A DNA stretch of 64,000 nucleotides. Source: Krasilnikovia cinnamomea. GTDB taxonomy: Bacteria; Actinomycetota; Actinomycetes; Mycobacteriales; Micromonosporaceae. The DNA is taken from positions 3,348,001-3,412,000 of the forward strand of contig NZ_SHKY01000001.1 of NCBI RefSeq assembly GCF_004217545.1, in the 5' to 3' direction. Position numbers and translations under genes: made by a program. Below, piece by piece: positions 52,535 through 60,709 of the stretch; position 1 is the first letter of the stretch; the number at the start of each line of letters is the position of its first letter. Below the pieces are notes generated by a model. That model made no database searches. It was not told where the DNA came from and saw only the letters and a program-made list of their open reading frames with translations.

Positions 52535-52905
52535 ATGGAAACGAGTCCGTACCAACTCGGGACGAAATCCGTACGCACCTCGGGATCTCAGTCCGTACCC
52601 CGACATCGCGACGCGATGCAGAGTGGCGTTGAGCTGGCGGTTGCCGGTTCGGCTGAGCCGGTGGCGAGCTCGGTTGGATTACCACACCGGCCTTTCGTCC
52701 GGGCGCGTTACGGATCGCTGCTCCGGACGGCGTTTCTGCTGTGCGGAGACCGGGGGAGGCCGAGGATCTGGTCCAGACGGCATTGGCGAAGACGGTTGTG
52801 GTCTCGGCTGCAAGGCTCAGAAGGCATCGATCACTACGTGCAGCGCGTTCTGGTCAATACCTTCTTGACCTCGAGGCGGCGTCGGTCCTGGTGGGACAAG
52901 CACAC
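52535..52905 (+). pseudogene. SigE-family ECF sigma factor relic with two frameshifts
   Basis: The pieces match a SigE-type sigma factor: RPFVRARYGSLLRTAFLLCG in one frame (~52690-52745), then GEAEDLVQTALAKTVVVSAA in another (~52752-52812), then DHYVQRVLVNTFLTSRRRRS back in the first frame to ~52905. Region 4 is absent. At least two compensating frameshifts plus 3' loss make the gene non-functional. Confidence 0.6.
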
Positions 52906-53029
52906 GGTGATCCACCCGGTGTCGATGCCATGGCACATCGGCCTCCGGGCGGCATCCTGCACCGCTGATCACCGCGCTGCGCACGGGATGGCGGGCCGGT
53001 CGCCGGCGCTCGGTTGCCCAGGCGTCAAC

Positions 53030-53143
53030 GGGACGGCCGGTCAGCGTCTTCGCCTGGGCGGGCGGAGAGAGATACATCACCTTCTATGGGGTCGTGTGGT
53101 GGTGCGGCTGTCCGGAAAATAGATGTTCGTCATTGGTTAGGTG
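53030..53143 (+). pseudogene. C-terminal relic of an unknown protein
   Basis: A frame without start reads GRPVSVFAWAGGERYITFYG, then VVWWCGCPENR to a stop at about 53143. The composition is clearly protein-like and differs from the preceding sigma-factor frame. It suggests a second decayed gene fused by deletion to the sigma relic. Confidence 0.3.
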
Positions 53144-53199
53144 ACCCGTCCGGACCTGGGGCCATCTGACCCGGCTCGATCTTGCGGGGGAACGGTCAC

Positions 53200-55086
53200 T
53201 TGCGACGGAGAAGAGTATCGGCGCTGCGGGGACTCGTGGGTGGGGTGCTTGTGGCCTTGATGACAGTGAGCCTCGGGGTGGCCGGGGCGTCCGCGGCGAC
53301 GACGGTGCCGCCCGAGCCGGTGGCGTTCGGGGTGGGCCGCGAGGGTGACACTCGGGTCCTTGAGGTTGGTGGGGACGGGGTCTCCAACAGTTCCCCGGTC
53401 CTCGTCCAGCCTTACCGGCAGGGATCGGGGGCCACGGTGGCGCGGCAACGGTGGACGCTGGTCCGTCAGCCCGCCGCCGCGGGGGTTCCGAAGTTCACGT
53501 ATCAGATCCGCCACCCGGCCAGCGGCAAGTGTCTGAATAGCTCCGGCTCCACTCCGGCCAACGGCGCGCCGATCATTCTCTACACCTGTCAGGGCGCGTC
53601 CAATGAGAAGTGGTGGATGAACGAGCAGCCCGGCCAGTACGGGATCCAGTTCCGCAATCTGCGCGACGGGCGCTGCATCGACATTCCGGGCGGGAGTACC
53701 GCGAACGGCGTTGCGGTGAAGAGCTGGAACTGCGCGTCGTCCGAGGCGAGCTGGAACCAGTATTTCAACGTGAAGACCGGCCGGTTCGGCTGCGCCTATG
53801 CGACCGGCGACGGGGTGATCGAGGGTCGCTACTCGGCCTTGTGTATCGAACCCGCCGCGTCGTTCAACGGGCTGATGAGCAGTTGGCATCACCACCCGGT
53901 CGGTATCAGCGCGCGGAACGCCGGTGCCGCCCCCAACGAGGTCCGCTCGACGATGCGGGCGCTGACCCTCAACGCGCAGGGCAACCCGCACGGGGAGGCG
54001 TACCTGGGTTGGAAGGCCATGCGCGATGGCACCCCGACCGGGTCGGTGACCTACGCCGCGTATTGGGGTGAGGCCACCGCGGACGGCTACGACTACCGGA
54101 CCTTGCCGGCCACCGACACGGCGGGCCAGCCCAACGGGTCGACGGTCGCTGACGGCTACCAGCACACCTACATGTTGCTGGGCAACGCCAACGGCGAGTG
54201 GGACATCTTCTTCGACTTCAACTACCAGGGATCCACCCGCTACCAGGCATCGAACAGGGCGATCTCGGCGACGATCGCGCTGGACGTCGACAATCTCGAC
54301 GCGGTCGGCTTCACCGCCCCCTACGACTACCGGCCGCAGCTGCTCGGCAGTGACGGGCTCTGGCGCCGCGCCCACCAGTCGGAAACGGCGACCGGCACAC
54401 CGAAACAGTGCGGCGGTTTCCCCGACACGTTCGACATCACCAACGGCGGTGGCGGGAACCTCCCCCCGTGGTGCCTGACCGGCAACCGCAACTTCGTCGG
54501 AACCGGGGACGCGCTGGACACCAATGTGTTCCGGGTCGACAAGCCCACCACGCTGGCGGCAGCTCGGATGCCGACGGCGCCCACGTCCGCCGGGCTTGCC
54601 GGATCCCCGGCCCGGATCAACGGCGTCGACCAGACCGCGCTGGCCCGCTGTCTGGGCACGGATCCGCAGTCCTGCCTGGCGACCGTGCCAGGCCTGGCCG
54701 TGTGCGTCGCGGCCCGGCAACTCTGCAACACCACCGGCCGCCCCGCCGCGGCGGCGCGCACGCCCCGACCTCGGCCCATGACCCTCACGGAGGCGAAGAC
54801 CCTCGTCGCCTCCTACCTGACCGGCCCGGCATCACGAAAGGCCCGGGCGATGGTTGTCCCCGAAACAGCTACGACTATGACCGCGGGCGAGGCCCGCCAC
54901 CGGCTGAGTGCCGACGCCATTCCCCGCGACGTCGCCGACACCGACCGCGTGTACGTGATCAGCGGGACCGGTCCGGTGCATGCCTGGGACGGCAGCAGCG
55001 ATCGCACCTTCCGCCAGTGGATGACCGTCACCAGCGCGACGACCGGCGTACTGCTGTTCGCCCGCCTGCGCACCGGCACAGAATGA
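53200..55086 (+). CDS. Secreted ricin-type lectin-domain protein upstream of toxin
   Basis: 628 residues; TTG 53200 is preferred because GGGGG lies 9 bases upstream, with TTG 53182 as an alternative. A Sec signal ends in ASA (about residue 33). A ricin-type beta-trefoil follows (residues ~70-190) with the QxW-like repeats QRWTL, EKWWMNEQ and ASWNQYF, a carbohydrate-binding module. The rest (~200-628) is an extracellular region without a named domain but with several Cys pairs. Its stop overlaps the start of the NucA/NucB toxin (ATGA at 55083), so the two are made together. A lectin that holds or targets the nuclease is the simplest model. Confidence 0.78.
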   Translation: MRRRRVSALRGLVGGVLVALMTVSLGVAGASAATTVPPEPVAFGVGREGDTRVLEVGGDGVSNSSPVLVQPYRQGSGATVARQRWTLVRQPAAAGVPKFTYQIRHPASGKCLNSSGSTPANGAPIILYTCQGASNEKWWMNEQPGQYGIQFRNLRDGRCIDIPGGSTANGVAVKSWNCASSEASWNQYFNVKTGRFGCAYATGDGVIEGRYSALCIEPAASFNGLMSSWHHHPVGISARNAGAAPNEVRSTMRALTLNAQGNPHGEAYLGWKAMRDGTPTGSVTYAAYWGEATADGYDYRTLPATDTAGQPNGSTVADGYQHTYMLLGNANGEWDIFFDFNYQGSTRYQASNRAISATIALDVDNLDAVGFTAPYDYRPQLLGSDGLWRRAHQSETATGTPKQCGGFPDTFDITNGGGGNLPPWCLTGNRNFVGTGDALDTNVFRVDKPTTLAAARMPTAPTSAGLAGSPARINGVDQTALARCLGTDPQSCLATVPGLAVCVAARQLCNTTGRPAAAARTPRPRPMTLTEAKTLVASYLTGPASRKARAMVVPETATTMTAGEARHRLSADAIPRDVADTDRVYVISGTGPVHAWDGSSDRTFRQWMTVTSATTGVLLFARLRTGTE

Positions 55087-56414
55087 GAGGGCCCGTGTTC
55101 CGCCGAATCCCTGTGGTCGCCGCGGTGACCGTCGCCGTCCTGGTGACCTCCGGACTGCCCGCATCTGCCGCCCCGCCAGCCCTGCCGGCTGGTGAGCTCG
55201 CCTGGCAGGTCACGTCGACCACGCCGCCCCCGGTCCCCGCACCGTCGGCCTCCCGCAGAGGCGGGGACCCGAAGCTTCGGGTCCGGGCCCACGGCCAGAG
55301 CGCGGTGCAGCACCGCGCCGCCGAGGACGACTTCAAGACCGCCTGTCTGAACAACACCGCCTCCCGGGACCCGGGCGGATGGGCCCGCAGCAGATATGAG
55401 CAGTGCTTCATCGGGCACCGCGACGTGGAACTGCTCGAACGCCGCTCGGACGGGACCATCGTCCGGGTCGCCAAAATCATGTTCAACTACTCGCTGTTGG
55501 CCTTCCCCGTGGACGGAGAACGGCGCGTCGACTACCTCTTCGACTTCGACGAATTCACGACCGAGGGCGGCGAGCCGCTGCCGGAGACCACGTTGACCGT
55601 CGAGTTCACCGGCTGCTCCACACTCGTGACCTGCTCGAGCACGCCCACCCAACGCGCCGAACTGGTGCCGGTCTGGAAGACCGGCAATCGCCGCTACGAA
55701 TTCCATATCACCTCCCCGAACGACACCGGTGTGGGAACCTTCAGCATCGTCCGCGGGCTGATGACGATGAACATGTCCGTCGTCAGCGCAGCACCCAACA
55801 TCGTCCCGTGGCTGGAGTCGGGCATGGCGGCATCCCGCACCCGGTTCGACTCGGCGAAGGCCAAACTCGGCCAGGGAAAGTATCACGGCGCCGTCTTCAG
55901 CGATTTCATACCGACGTTGGACCTCGACACACGCGCCGGGGTGGACTACGCGGAGGAGGCCCGCCACGTCGAGGACGCGTTGCACAACCCGGCACGTACC
56001 TTCCCCAGCATTGCAAACAAGTCCGTGCCGGGCGAAGCCGGCCGAGGCCGCCCGCTGCACCGTCTCATGAGCGAGGTCCTCCCGGACAAGAACAACGCGG
56101 CGTCACGCAGCATCTGCATCGACGTGTGGGGCGAGGAGTACACGTCGAACGGCACGAAACAGTGTGACGAGTACCCGTTCAAGAGCACCTACGAAGGGTC
56201 AGCCGTGTCGACCGGCGCCACGGAACAGAACCCCAACGGCGGCAACCCCTGGCGCTGGCAGGGTTCCGCACGACCCATCGGTAAGGACGCCAACGAGAAG
56301 GGCGGAGGCCACCTCGGCCTCTTCTACGGGCAGAACCGCATCCTCGACGAGAACATGGGCACCGACAGGCAAGGAACACCGAGCGACCCGTACTACGTAC
56401 GGATCATTTCGTGA
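55083..56414 (+). CDS. Secreted NucA/NucB-type nuclease toxin (locus 2)
   Basis: 443 residues from ATG 55083, overlapping the lectin gene stop. Signal peptide (residues ~8-28, ending in ASAA), a central ~300-residue region with an ATFDSA-like helix (RTRFDSAKAKLGQGKYHGAV) before the tip, and a C-terminal NucA/NucB-like domain (~330-443) with CDEYPF (361-366), a Gly-rich loop, GGGHLGLFYGQNRIL and a final VRIIS. It shares CDEYPF, FYxQNRIL and VRI(I)S with the 974-aa protein at 48488-51412, so both tips are homologous. DNase activity is expected but not tested. Confidence 0.8.
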   Translation: MRGPVFRRIPVVAAVTVAVLVTSGLPASAAPPALPAGELAWQVTSTTPPPVPAPSASRRGGDPKLRVRAHGQSAVQHRAAEDDFKTACLNNTASRDPGGWARSRYEQCFIGHRDVELLERRSDGTIVRVAKIMFNYSLLAFPVDGERRVDYLFDFDEFTTEGGEPLPETTLTVEFTGCSTLVTCSSTPTQRAELVPVWKTGNRRYEFHITSPNDTGVGTFSIVRGLMTMNMSVVSAAPNIVPWLESGMAASRTRFDSAKAKLGQGKYHGAVFSDFIPTLDLDTRAGVDYAEEARHVEDALHNPARTFPSIANKSVPGEAGRGRPLHRLMSEVLPDKNNAASRSICIDVWGEEYTSNGTKQCDEYPFKSTYEGSAVSTGATEQNPNGGNPWRWQGSARPIGKDANEKGGGHLGLFYGQNRILDENMGTDRQGTPSDPYYVRIIS

Positions 56415-56440
56415 CGTAACGCGCACGGAGTACACTCTCG

Positions 56441-56476
56441 GCCGCGGCCGGCCACCGCTCGGTGACCGGCCGCGGC
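56441..56476. terminator. Strong hairpin between toxin and immunity-like gene, locus 2
   Basis: GCCGCGGCCGG/CCGGCCGCGGC (11 bp) plus an inner CACC/GGTG stem with a GCTC loop. It starts 26 bp after the toxin stop and ends 25 bp before the GTG at 56502. It parallels the hairpin at 48451-48479 in locus 1. Confidence 0.65.
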
Positions 56477-56501
56477 GGACCGTCCTCTGCGGAGGTTAAC
56501 T

Positions 56502-57086
56502 GTGGCGACCCTGCTCAGCAGCCATGATCTGGTCCTGCGCCCGGACCATCTGATCCTGCAACTCCGTGACGTCGACTGCGACGCCGGCACCGGCGCCGAG
56601 CAGGCCATCAACCAAACCCACACCAGTGTCGTCGCGAGTTCCGGCTACACGGTGTACGTCGAGGCGGTGCAGAACCTCATCGCCGTGCGCGTCGACGTCG
56701 AGGTGTGGGACAGCGAACCCGACAGCAGCCCCACCACCGTGGACTGGACCGGCCCGACCCTGGTCGACCTGGACTGCCCGACCGGCCACCTCCAAGTGGG
56801 CGACGACATGGGCCACGCCATCTCGGAGATCCTCCCACCGCAGGGGCCCGGCCGCTACCACGTCGCGTTCTACCACCACGGCCGGGACGAGGCGCTCCAA
56901 CTGGAGCAGCAACTCACCAGCGTGCTCGCGGCGCCGGACGGCGGGCAACGCCTCGACGACATACGGCCCGACCTGGAAGGCCGTGAGCGGTACCTGTTCC
57001 GGGTGTGGTGGCAGGCACCGCTACCGGAGGACGATGAGGACGATGCGGACCACGACCCGTCTGATTTCCGAGGCGGGCCGCAATGA
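56502..57086 (+). CDS. Candidate immunity protein for NucA/NucB toxin (locus 2)
   Basis: 194 residues from GTG 56502 with GGAGG about 6 bases upstream. Acidic and cytosolic; the C-terminus is an Asp-rich tail (EDDEDDADHDPSD), which could mimic DNA. It follows the toxin on the same strand. It shares with the 183-aa protein of locus 1 a W-centred strand, a GxGRYxVxxYxxGRD segment and a RVWWQAP/VWPAP ending. Homology is weak by eye and should be tested by alignment. Immunity is inferred from order and pairing. Confidence 0.65.
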   Translation: MATLLSSHDLVLRPDHLILQLRDVDCDAGTGAEQAINQTHTSVVASSGYTVYVEAVQNLIAVRVDVEVWDSEPDSSPTTVDWTGPTLVDLDCPTGHLQVGDDMGHAISEILPPQGPGRYHVAFYHHGRDEALQLEQQLTSVLAAPDGGQRLDDIRPDLEGRERYLFRVWWQAPLPEDDEDDADHDPSDFRGGPQ

Positions 57087-58348
57087 GCGAGACACCACTA
57101 CCACCGGCGGTGCGCGGGGGCGCAGCAGCCCGGAACAGACGGGTGCGTGTGGCACTGCCGATCGGCGCCGCGATCGCGGTCGTCGCGGCGCTGCTCGCCG
57201 CGTGGGCGTTCACCCGGCCCGCCTCGGTTGGCGGTCCTGCGTGGCCGACCGCCCCGGCCGGCGGCCCGTTCCTGCCCTGGCCCGCCACCGGTAACGCCAC
57301 CGCGGACCGCGGCCTGGTGCAACGCGCCATCCATGCCTGGGACACCGGGGGGCAACCCGCGATCTCCGGAGCCCACACGGACGTGTATCCGCTGCTCATC
57401 CACACCGGCACGCCCGCCGGTCCCGTCGTGATCCTCCAGGGCAACGACCAGAGCGGAACGGCACGCATCGCGATCATCACCGGCACCACCGCGAAGAAGG
57501 TCGACGGACCGTTATACGTACGCGCGGACCGTCGTTCACCGCCACCCGGCGAGACCCGGCAAGTCAGCATGATTACCGCACGGCTCACCGACCAGGTCGG
57601 CCAGGCACCCCCGCCGGGCAGCCCCGCCCTCGCCGTGGTCCTCGCCGATCCCGACACCACACGACTGCGACTCACCTCCACCGTGGCGGCCATCGACGAC
57701 GGACACGGCACGGTCCGCGGGCGGCTGGCCATCCTCACGATGCACCACCGCGCCAGCGCCTTCACCACCACCATCAGCGGCAACGGCCGGGAACCGGCCT
57801 GGACCAGCTACGCCGACGACACCACGATCGGTGAATTCCAAGCCCATCCGCTTACCACCGTCGGCCAGCCCGACGCTGGTCACCTTGCCGTCCGCTTCCC
57901 GGACACCTACGCCGGGACCACCACACAACCGCTTGTGGTCAGCCGCCGAGGCGTCCTCGGGCAGATCACCAAAGACCCGGCGAGCGCCGACGGGGCTGTC
58001 ACCGTCGAACTCGTCACCCACCCCGGCTTCACCCTCGCCGTCCGGACCCCCACCGACGACATCCAACTGGCGCGCACCACCCTCACCGGGATGCAACTCG
58101 TCGACGGACGCGACAAGGTACGGCCCGGCGAACCCGTGTACGCCATCCAGGCCACCGACGACTCCGGGAACAACGCGATCTACCTGCCGCTCGCGGTCGC
58201 TACCTCCAGCGCACCGTCCTCACCACCGAACCCCGCCACCCTGCAATGGAGCGCATCCACCACACCGCTCCAGCCGATCGCGGACCTCGATAACACCACC
58301 ACTCAGCTTTACGTCGTCGCCCCCACCAGCCACCCGAACGGAACCTGA
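57083..58348 (+). CDS. Membrane-anchored extracellular protein, 421 aa
   Basis: ATG 57083 overlaps the stop of the immunity-like gene (ATGA), so it belongs to the lectin-toxin-immunity operon. A basic start and one helix (residues ~23-45, VALPIGAAIAVVAALLAAWA) anchor a ~370-residue outside part rich in beta strands (PLYVRADRRSPPPGETRQVS; HLAVRFPDTYAGTT). No enzyme motif is visible. It may hold or display the secreted lectin and nuclease, or protect the producer at the surface; both are guesses. Confidence 0.7.
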   Translation: MSETPLPPAVRGGAAARNRRVRVALPIGAAIAVVAALLAAWAFTRPASVGGPAWPTAPAGGPFLPWPATGNATADRGLVQRAIHAWDTGGQPAISGAHTDVYPLLIHTGTPAGPVVILQGNDQSGTARIAIITGTTAKKVDGPLYVRADRRSPPPGETRQVSMITARLTDQVGQAPPPGSPALAVVLADPDTTRLRLTSTVAAIDDGHGTVRGRLAILTMHHRASAFTTTISGNGREPAWTSYADDTTIGEFQAHPLTTVGQPDAGHLAVRFPDTYAGTTTQPLVVSRRGVLGQITKDPASADGAVTVELVTHPGFTLAVRTPTDDIQLARTTLTGMQLVDGRDKVRPGEPVYAIQATDDSGNNAIYLPLAVATSSAPSSPPNPATLQWSASTTPLQPIADLDNTTTQLYVVAPTSHPNGT

Positions 58349-58350
58349 CC

Positions 58351-58670
58351 ATCCGCGCCCGCCGCGACCAGGGTGGGCCAGTCCGGGCCCGGCGCGGGCA
58401 CCAGGGCGAGCCGCTCGCTGGCGATGCCGTAGTCCGTGGTCGCCGCGAGGACCCCGAAGTTCGGCATCCCGGCACCGCGGCCCACGACCCGGCCGCGACC
58501 ACCGGGGCTATCAACGCTATGAGCAGCGACGTGCCGCCGGTCGCGGTGATGACGCTGCCCCGACGCAGCCCACCGACGGGGAACAGGCCGGCGAGTTCCG
58601 GCAGTACCGGCAACGTCCGGGACGCGTTCGGGCCGGTCAGCGCGACGTCGTGGCCCGACGGATGGATTTA
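58351..58670 (-). pseudogene. Frameshifted relic of an ImuA-like (RecA-related) gene
   Basis: The minus strand reads LPVLPELAGLFPVGGLRRGS, then VITATGGTSLLIALIAP, then after a one-base shift MPNFGVLAATTDYGIASERL and ALVPAPGPDWPTLVA. This is the N-terminal part of the actinobacterial ImuA-type protein that works with ImuB in DNA-damage mutagenesis. The start and all of the C-terminus are absent, and the frame is broken once. Nothing else is seen between 58349 and 58794. Confidence 0.55.
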
Positions 58671-58794
58671 AGGCGTGCTCTACATCGACGACACCAGAAA
58701 TACTGATACCGGGCGACGACCATGGCTTGCGGCGCGGCCACCACCTGGCCCTTCGGGGGTATCGGTGTGATCATGGCGGTGCTGTACTCCTGGG

Positions 58795-59109
58795 GTGACG
58801 TTCGCCGACAGCCCCCGCCAGAAGCCGATTTTCCTGGCCATCGGCTACGCCCTGATGGCCGCATGTCTGGCCGCGCTGGTCATCGCCAACCTCGCTGTAA
58901 CCGCCGACGGGCCTACCCGCGTTCTGCTCAACGCCGTCGCGCTGCTGCCCCTGGCGACCTTGTCTGGCGCCGCCTCCCTGTGGAGCGGCAGACGGGCTCG
59001 CCGCGACTTAGCCCTCGATGGACGTCGCCGCCGTGTGGCCCTCCTGGCGATTGCAGGACTGACGATTATCGCCGTTATTTCTGGGTTAGCCGGTTACCTG
59101 ATGTCGTAG
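58795..59109 (+). CDS. Small membrane protein, 104 aa
   Basis: GTG 58795 start without a strong Shine-Dalgarno. Three hydrophobic helices (FLAIGYALMAACLAALVIAN; VLLNAVALLPLATLSGAA; VALLAIAGLTIIAVISGLAG) are separated by short basic loops. No family is recognised. It is transcribed towards the tRNA-like element and away from the toxin operon. Confidence 0.6.
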   Translation: MTFADSPRQKPIFLAIGYALMAACLAALVIANLAVTADGPTRVLLNAVALLPLATLSGAASLWSGRRARRDLALDGRRRRVALLAIAGLTIIAVISGLAGYLMS

Positions 59110-59170
59110 GCCGTTCTGTGCGGCTGCGGTGGCCGGCCTCGCCGTGCGACTCCCGCTAAGATCGCCAACA

Positions 59171-59262
59171 GCGCCGGGCAAAGGCGGATGGGAAAGTCCG
59201 TTACCAGCACCCATGCTGACGCCCGCGAGGGATGAGCCGGTTCGAGTCCGGTAGCCCGGCGC
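59171..59262 (+). ncRNA. tRNA-like structure (non-canonical, possible decayed tRNA)
   Basis: Nine-base acceptor-like arms (59171-59179 with 59254-59262) enclose a D-arm-like stem (GCGGA/TCCGT, loop TGGGAAAG), a 4-bp CAGC/GCTG arm with a 6-base loop ACCCAT, a small CCC-GCGA-GGG hairpin in the variable-arm position, and a T-arm GCCGG-TTCGAGT-CCGGT (59236-59252) with the invariant TTCGA. The anticodon loop has 6 rather than 7 bases and the acceptor is too long, so a normal tRNA is unlikely. A degraded tRNA or a tRNA mimic fits. Confidence 0.45.
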
Positions 59263-59312
59263 CCGACCAGCCGCCTGAGCTGCCTCTGCGGCTGTGAAAC
59301 TGGCTCCCTCGA

Positions 59313-59325
59313 GGACTCAGAGATA
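59313..59325 (-). repeat. Cassette-like 3' motif, copy 4
   Basis: The variant GGACTCAGAGATA (one C short) lies 30 bp downstream of the 164-aa minus gene. Upstream sequence CTCCCTCGA is shared with copy 3 at 59972. Confidence 0.45.
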
Positions 59326-59354
59326 GTTGCGACACCGTTCCTCGTGGCCGCTGG

Positions 59355-59849
59355 CTATGACCGGAACAGCCCTTGCAGCACCTGTCGCAGCACGGGAACC
59401 ATGTCGCGCGGGTGTACGCCGATCGGCATATCGCGCTGAGCCCGCAGGGTCGCCGAGTGGATCTTCTCCACCGTCACGCCGTCAGGAAGTCGCTGAAGCC
59501 AGCGGAAGCCTGTGGGGCGATCAGCAGGCAAGCCCATGTCATGCAGGAACACATTCTGGTCTTCCTCGAACTCCTTCTGCTCGTCGTCAGTGGTCGGACG
59601 CGTGTAGCTCCGCACGCCAGTAATGGTCTCCTCGGTCACCTCCCACCGATGCATCCTGTGGTCGGGGAAGCGAGCCAGAGTCGCGGGGTCAGCCAGCCAG
59701 CCGATCATCAGATCCCATCCCGAATCGCCGCACTCCCAGAACTCGCCTGCTGACGTTCTGAAGGTGGTCCGGTCTGCTAGATCCACGGGCGGCGGCTCGG
59801 GCAACAGGGCCACGGCCGTCCAGGAGGCAACCTCCGGGGCGTCGCTCAT
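59355..59849 (-). CDS. Hypothetical protein, 164 aa, leaderless start
   Basis: ATG at the complement of 59847-59849. TAGCCT ends 7 bases upstream with no Shine-Dalgarno, indicating a leaderless mRNA. It looks like a globular cytosolic protein (EFWECGDSGWDLMIGWLADP; FPDHRMHRWEVTEETITGVR; FRWLQRLPDGVTVEKIHSAT). No family is recognised, and the size suits an immunity-type or small accessory protein. A copy of the repeated GACTCCAGAGAT motif follows 30 bp past its stop. Confidence 0.6.
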   Translation of the reverse strand: MSDAPEVASWTAVALLPEPPPVDLADRTTFRTSAGEFWECGDSGWDLMIGWLADPATLARFPDHRMHRWEVTEETITGVRSYTRPTTDDEQKEFEEDQNVFLHDMGLPADRPTGFRWLQRLPDGVTVEKIHSATLRAQRDMPIGVHPRDMVPVLRQVLQGLFRS

Positions 59850-59971
59850 ACTCTGGAGGCTAGGCATGGGCGCCGCCAGTGGTCGCGACACAGCGAACGC
59901 CGACGTGATGAGTAGTAGTCGGGGCGAGCTTCCTGACCGGGGGCGTCTCGGTGTGCTTCCGTCTCCCTCGA

Positions 59972-59986
59972 CGACTCCAGAGATAA
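59972..59986 (-). repeat. Cassette-like 3' motif, copy 3
   Basis: CGACTCCAGAGATAA, 60 bp downstream of the 175-aa minus gene. With its preceding CTCCCTCGA it matches copy 4. Confidence 0.5.
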
Positions 59987-60045
59987 GGACACCGCAGGGC
60001 CTCGCCCTGGTCCCGCCGCCCCGAGCGCAGGGAGTTGGTGACGGG

Positions 60046-60573
60046 TCATTGTTGGTGGCCGGAGAAGACACCATCGTGGGCGTGAGCAAGGACCGCGAGC
60101 CGCGCCTCGTTATCCCGGTGCGCGGGGTCCGGTTCGAGGCTGGGAAACGCCGCCAGCACCTCCCACCCAAGATCACGCCGGTACGGCTCGATGTCACGAC
60201 GCTGGTCGAAATCCCGTGCGCGTATCAGCACCTCAGTGCTGCCCCAACCGTACGCCGTCTCCTTGCACGCAAGGGCGGCCGCCTCGGTGGGGACATACAG
60301 GCTGTAGTGCGTCTCACGGGGCATCGGTTCGGGTAGTTCCTCACCCGCGCCCATGGCGTAGTGCAGCCGCTGGGCAACATCGGCCAACACCGCGACCAGC
60401 TCCCCTGTACTTGCGCCGACGGCTAGGACGCCACGCTCCTCCAGGTGCTGGCCGAGCTCGTCCGGAAGCGGAGCTGGCAACTCCTCCTGCCTCAGCCAGT
60501 TCTCAACGGTCACGACCAGCCCAAACAGAGTTATTAGATCTTGCTGGGGCAAGGGCCGCGTTGACTCGATCAT
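60046..60573 (-). CDS. Hypothetical protein, 175 aa, leaderless start
   Basis: The start ATG (complement of 60571-60573) is chosen because TACGCT ends 6 bases upstream, as in leaderless actinobacterial genes; a TTG 108 bases further up is less likely. The product is acidic and helical (DLITLFGLVVTVENWLRQEE; GELVAVLADVAQRLHYAMGA), followed by an alpha/beta half (THYSLYVPTEAAALACKETA; TEVLIRARDFDQRRDIEPYR). The family is unknown. It is separated from the next gene downstream by the repeated motif at 59972-59986. Confidence 0.6.
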   Translation of the reverse strand: MIESTRPLPQQDLITLFGLVVTVENWLRQEELPAPLPDELGQHLEERGVLAVGASTGELVAVLADVAQRLHYAMGAGEELPEPMPRETHYSLYVPTEAAALACKETAYGWGSTEVLIRARDFDQRRDIEPYRRDLGWEVLAAFPSLEPDPAHRDNEARLAVLAHAHDGVFSGHQQ

Positions 60574-60709
60574 GAAAGAAGCGTAGGTGTCCGCGGTCGG
60601 AGAGGTCGGTGCATCGTCCCCATCGGTGCACCCTGGGCTGCCCGTTGTGGTGTGAGTCTTGCTCCCTGCGGAACCTGTCAAGTCAACTGAGACAGTTTCT
60701 TGATCTTCT

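Larger units (their letters stand above)
52448..53199. other. 752-bp region of decayed genes
   Basis: Holds the sigma-factor relic (52535-52905) and a second tail (53030-53143). No intact gene is visible on either strand. The stretch before 52535 may contain old promoter DNA. Confidence 0.45.

Noticed and set aside
53137..54720. 527-codon minus frame across the lectin gene
   Set aside because: Opposite-strand shadow. The plus frame has signal peptide and ricin repeats.
59171..59262. Functional tRNA
   Set aside because: The anticodon-loop position has 6 bases and the acceptor stem is 9 bp, so listed only as tRNA-like.
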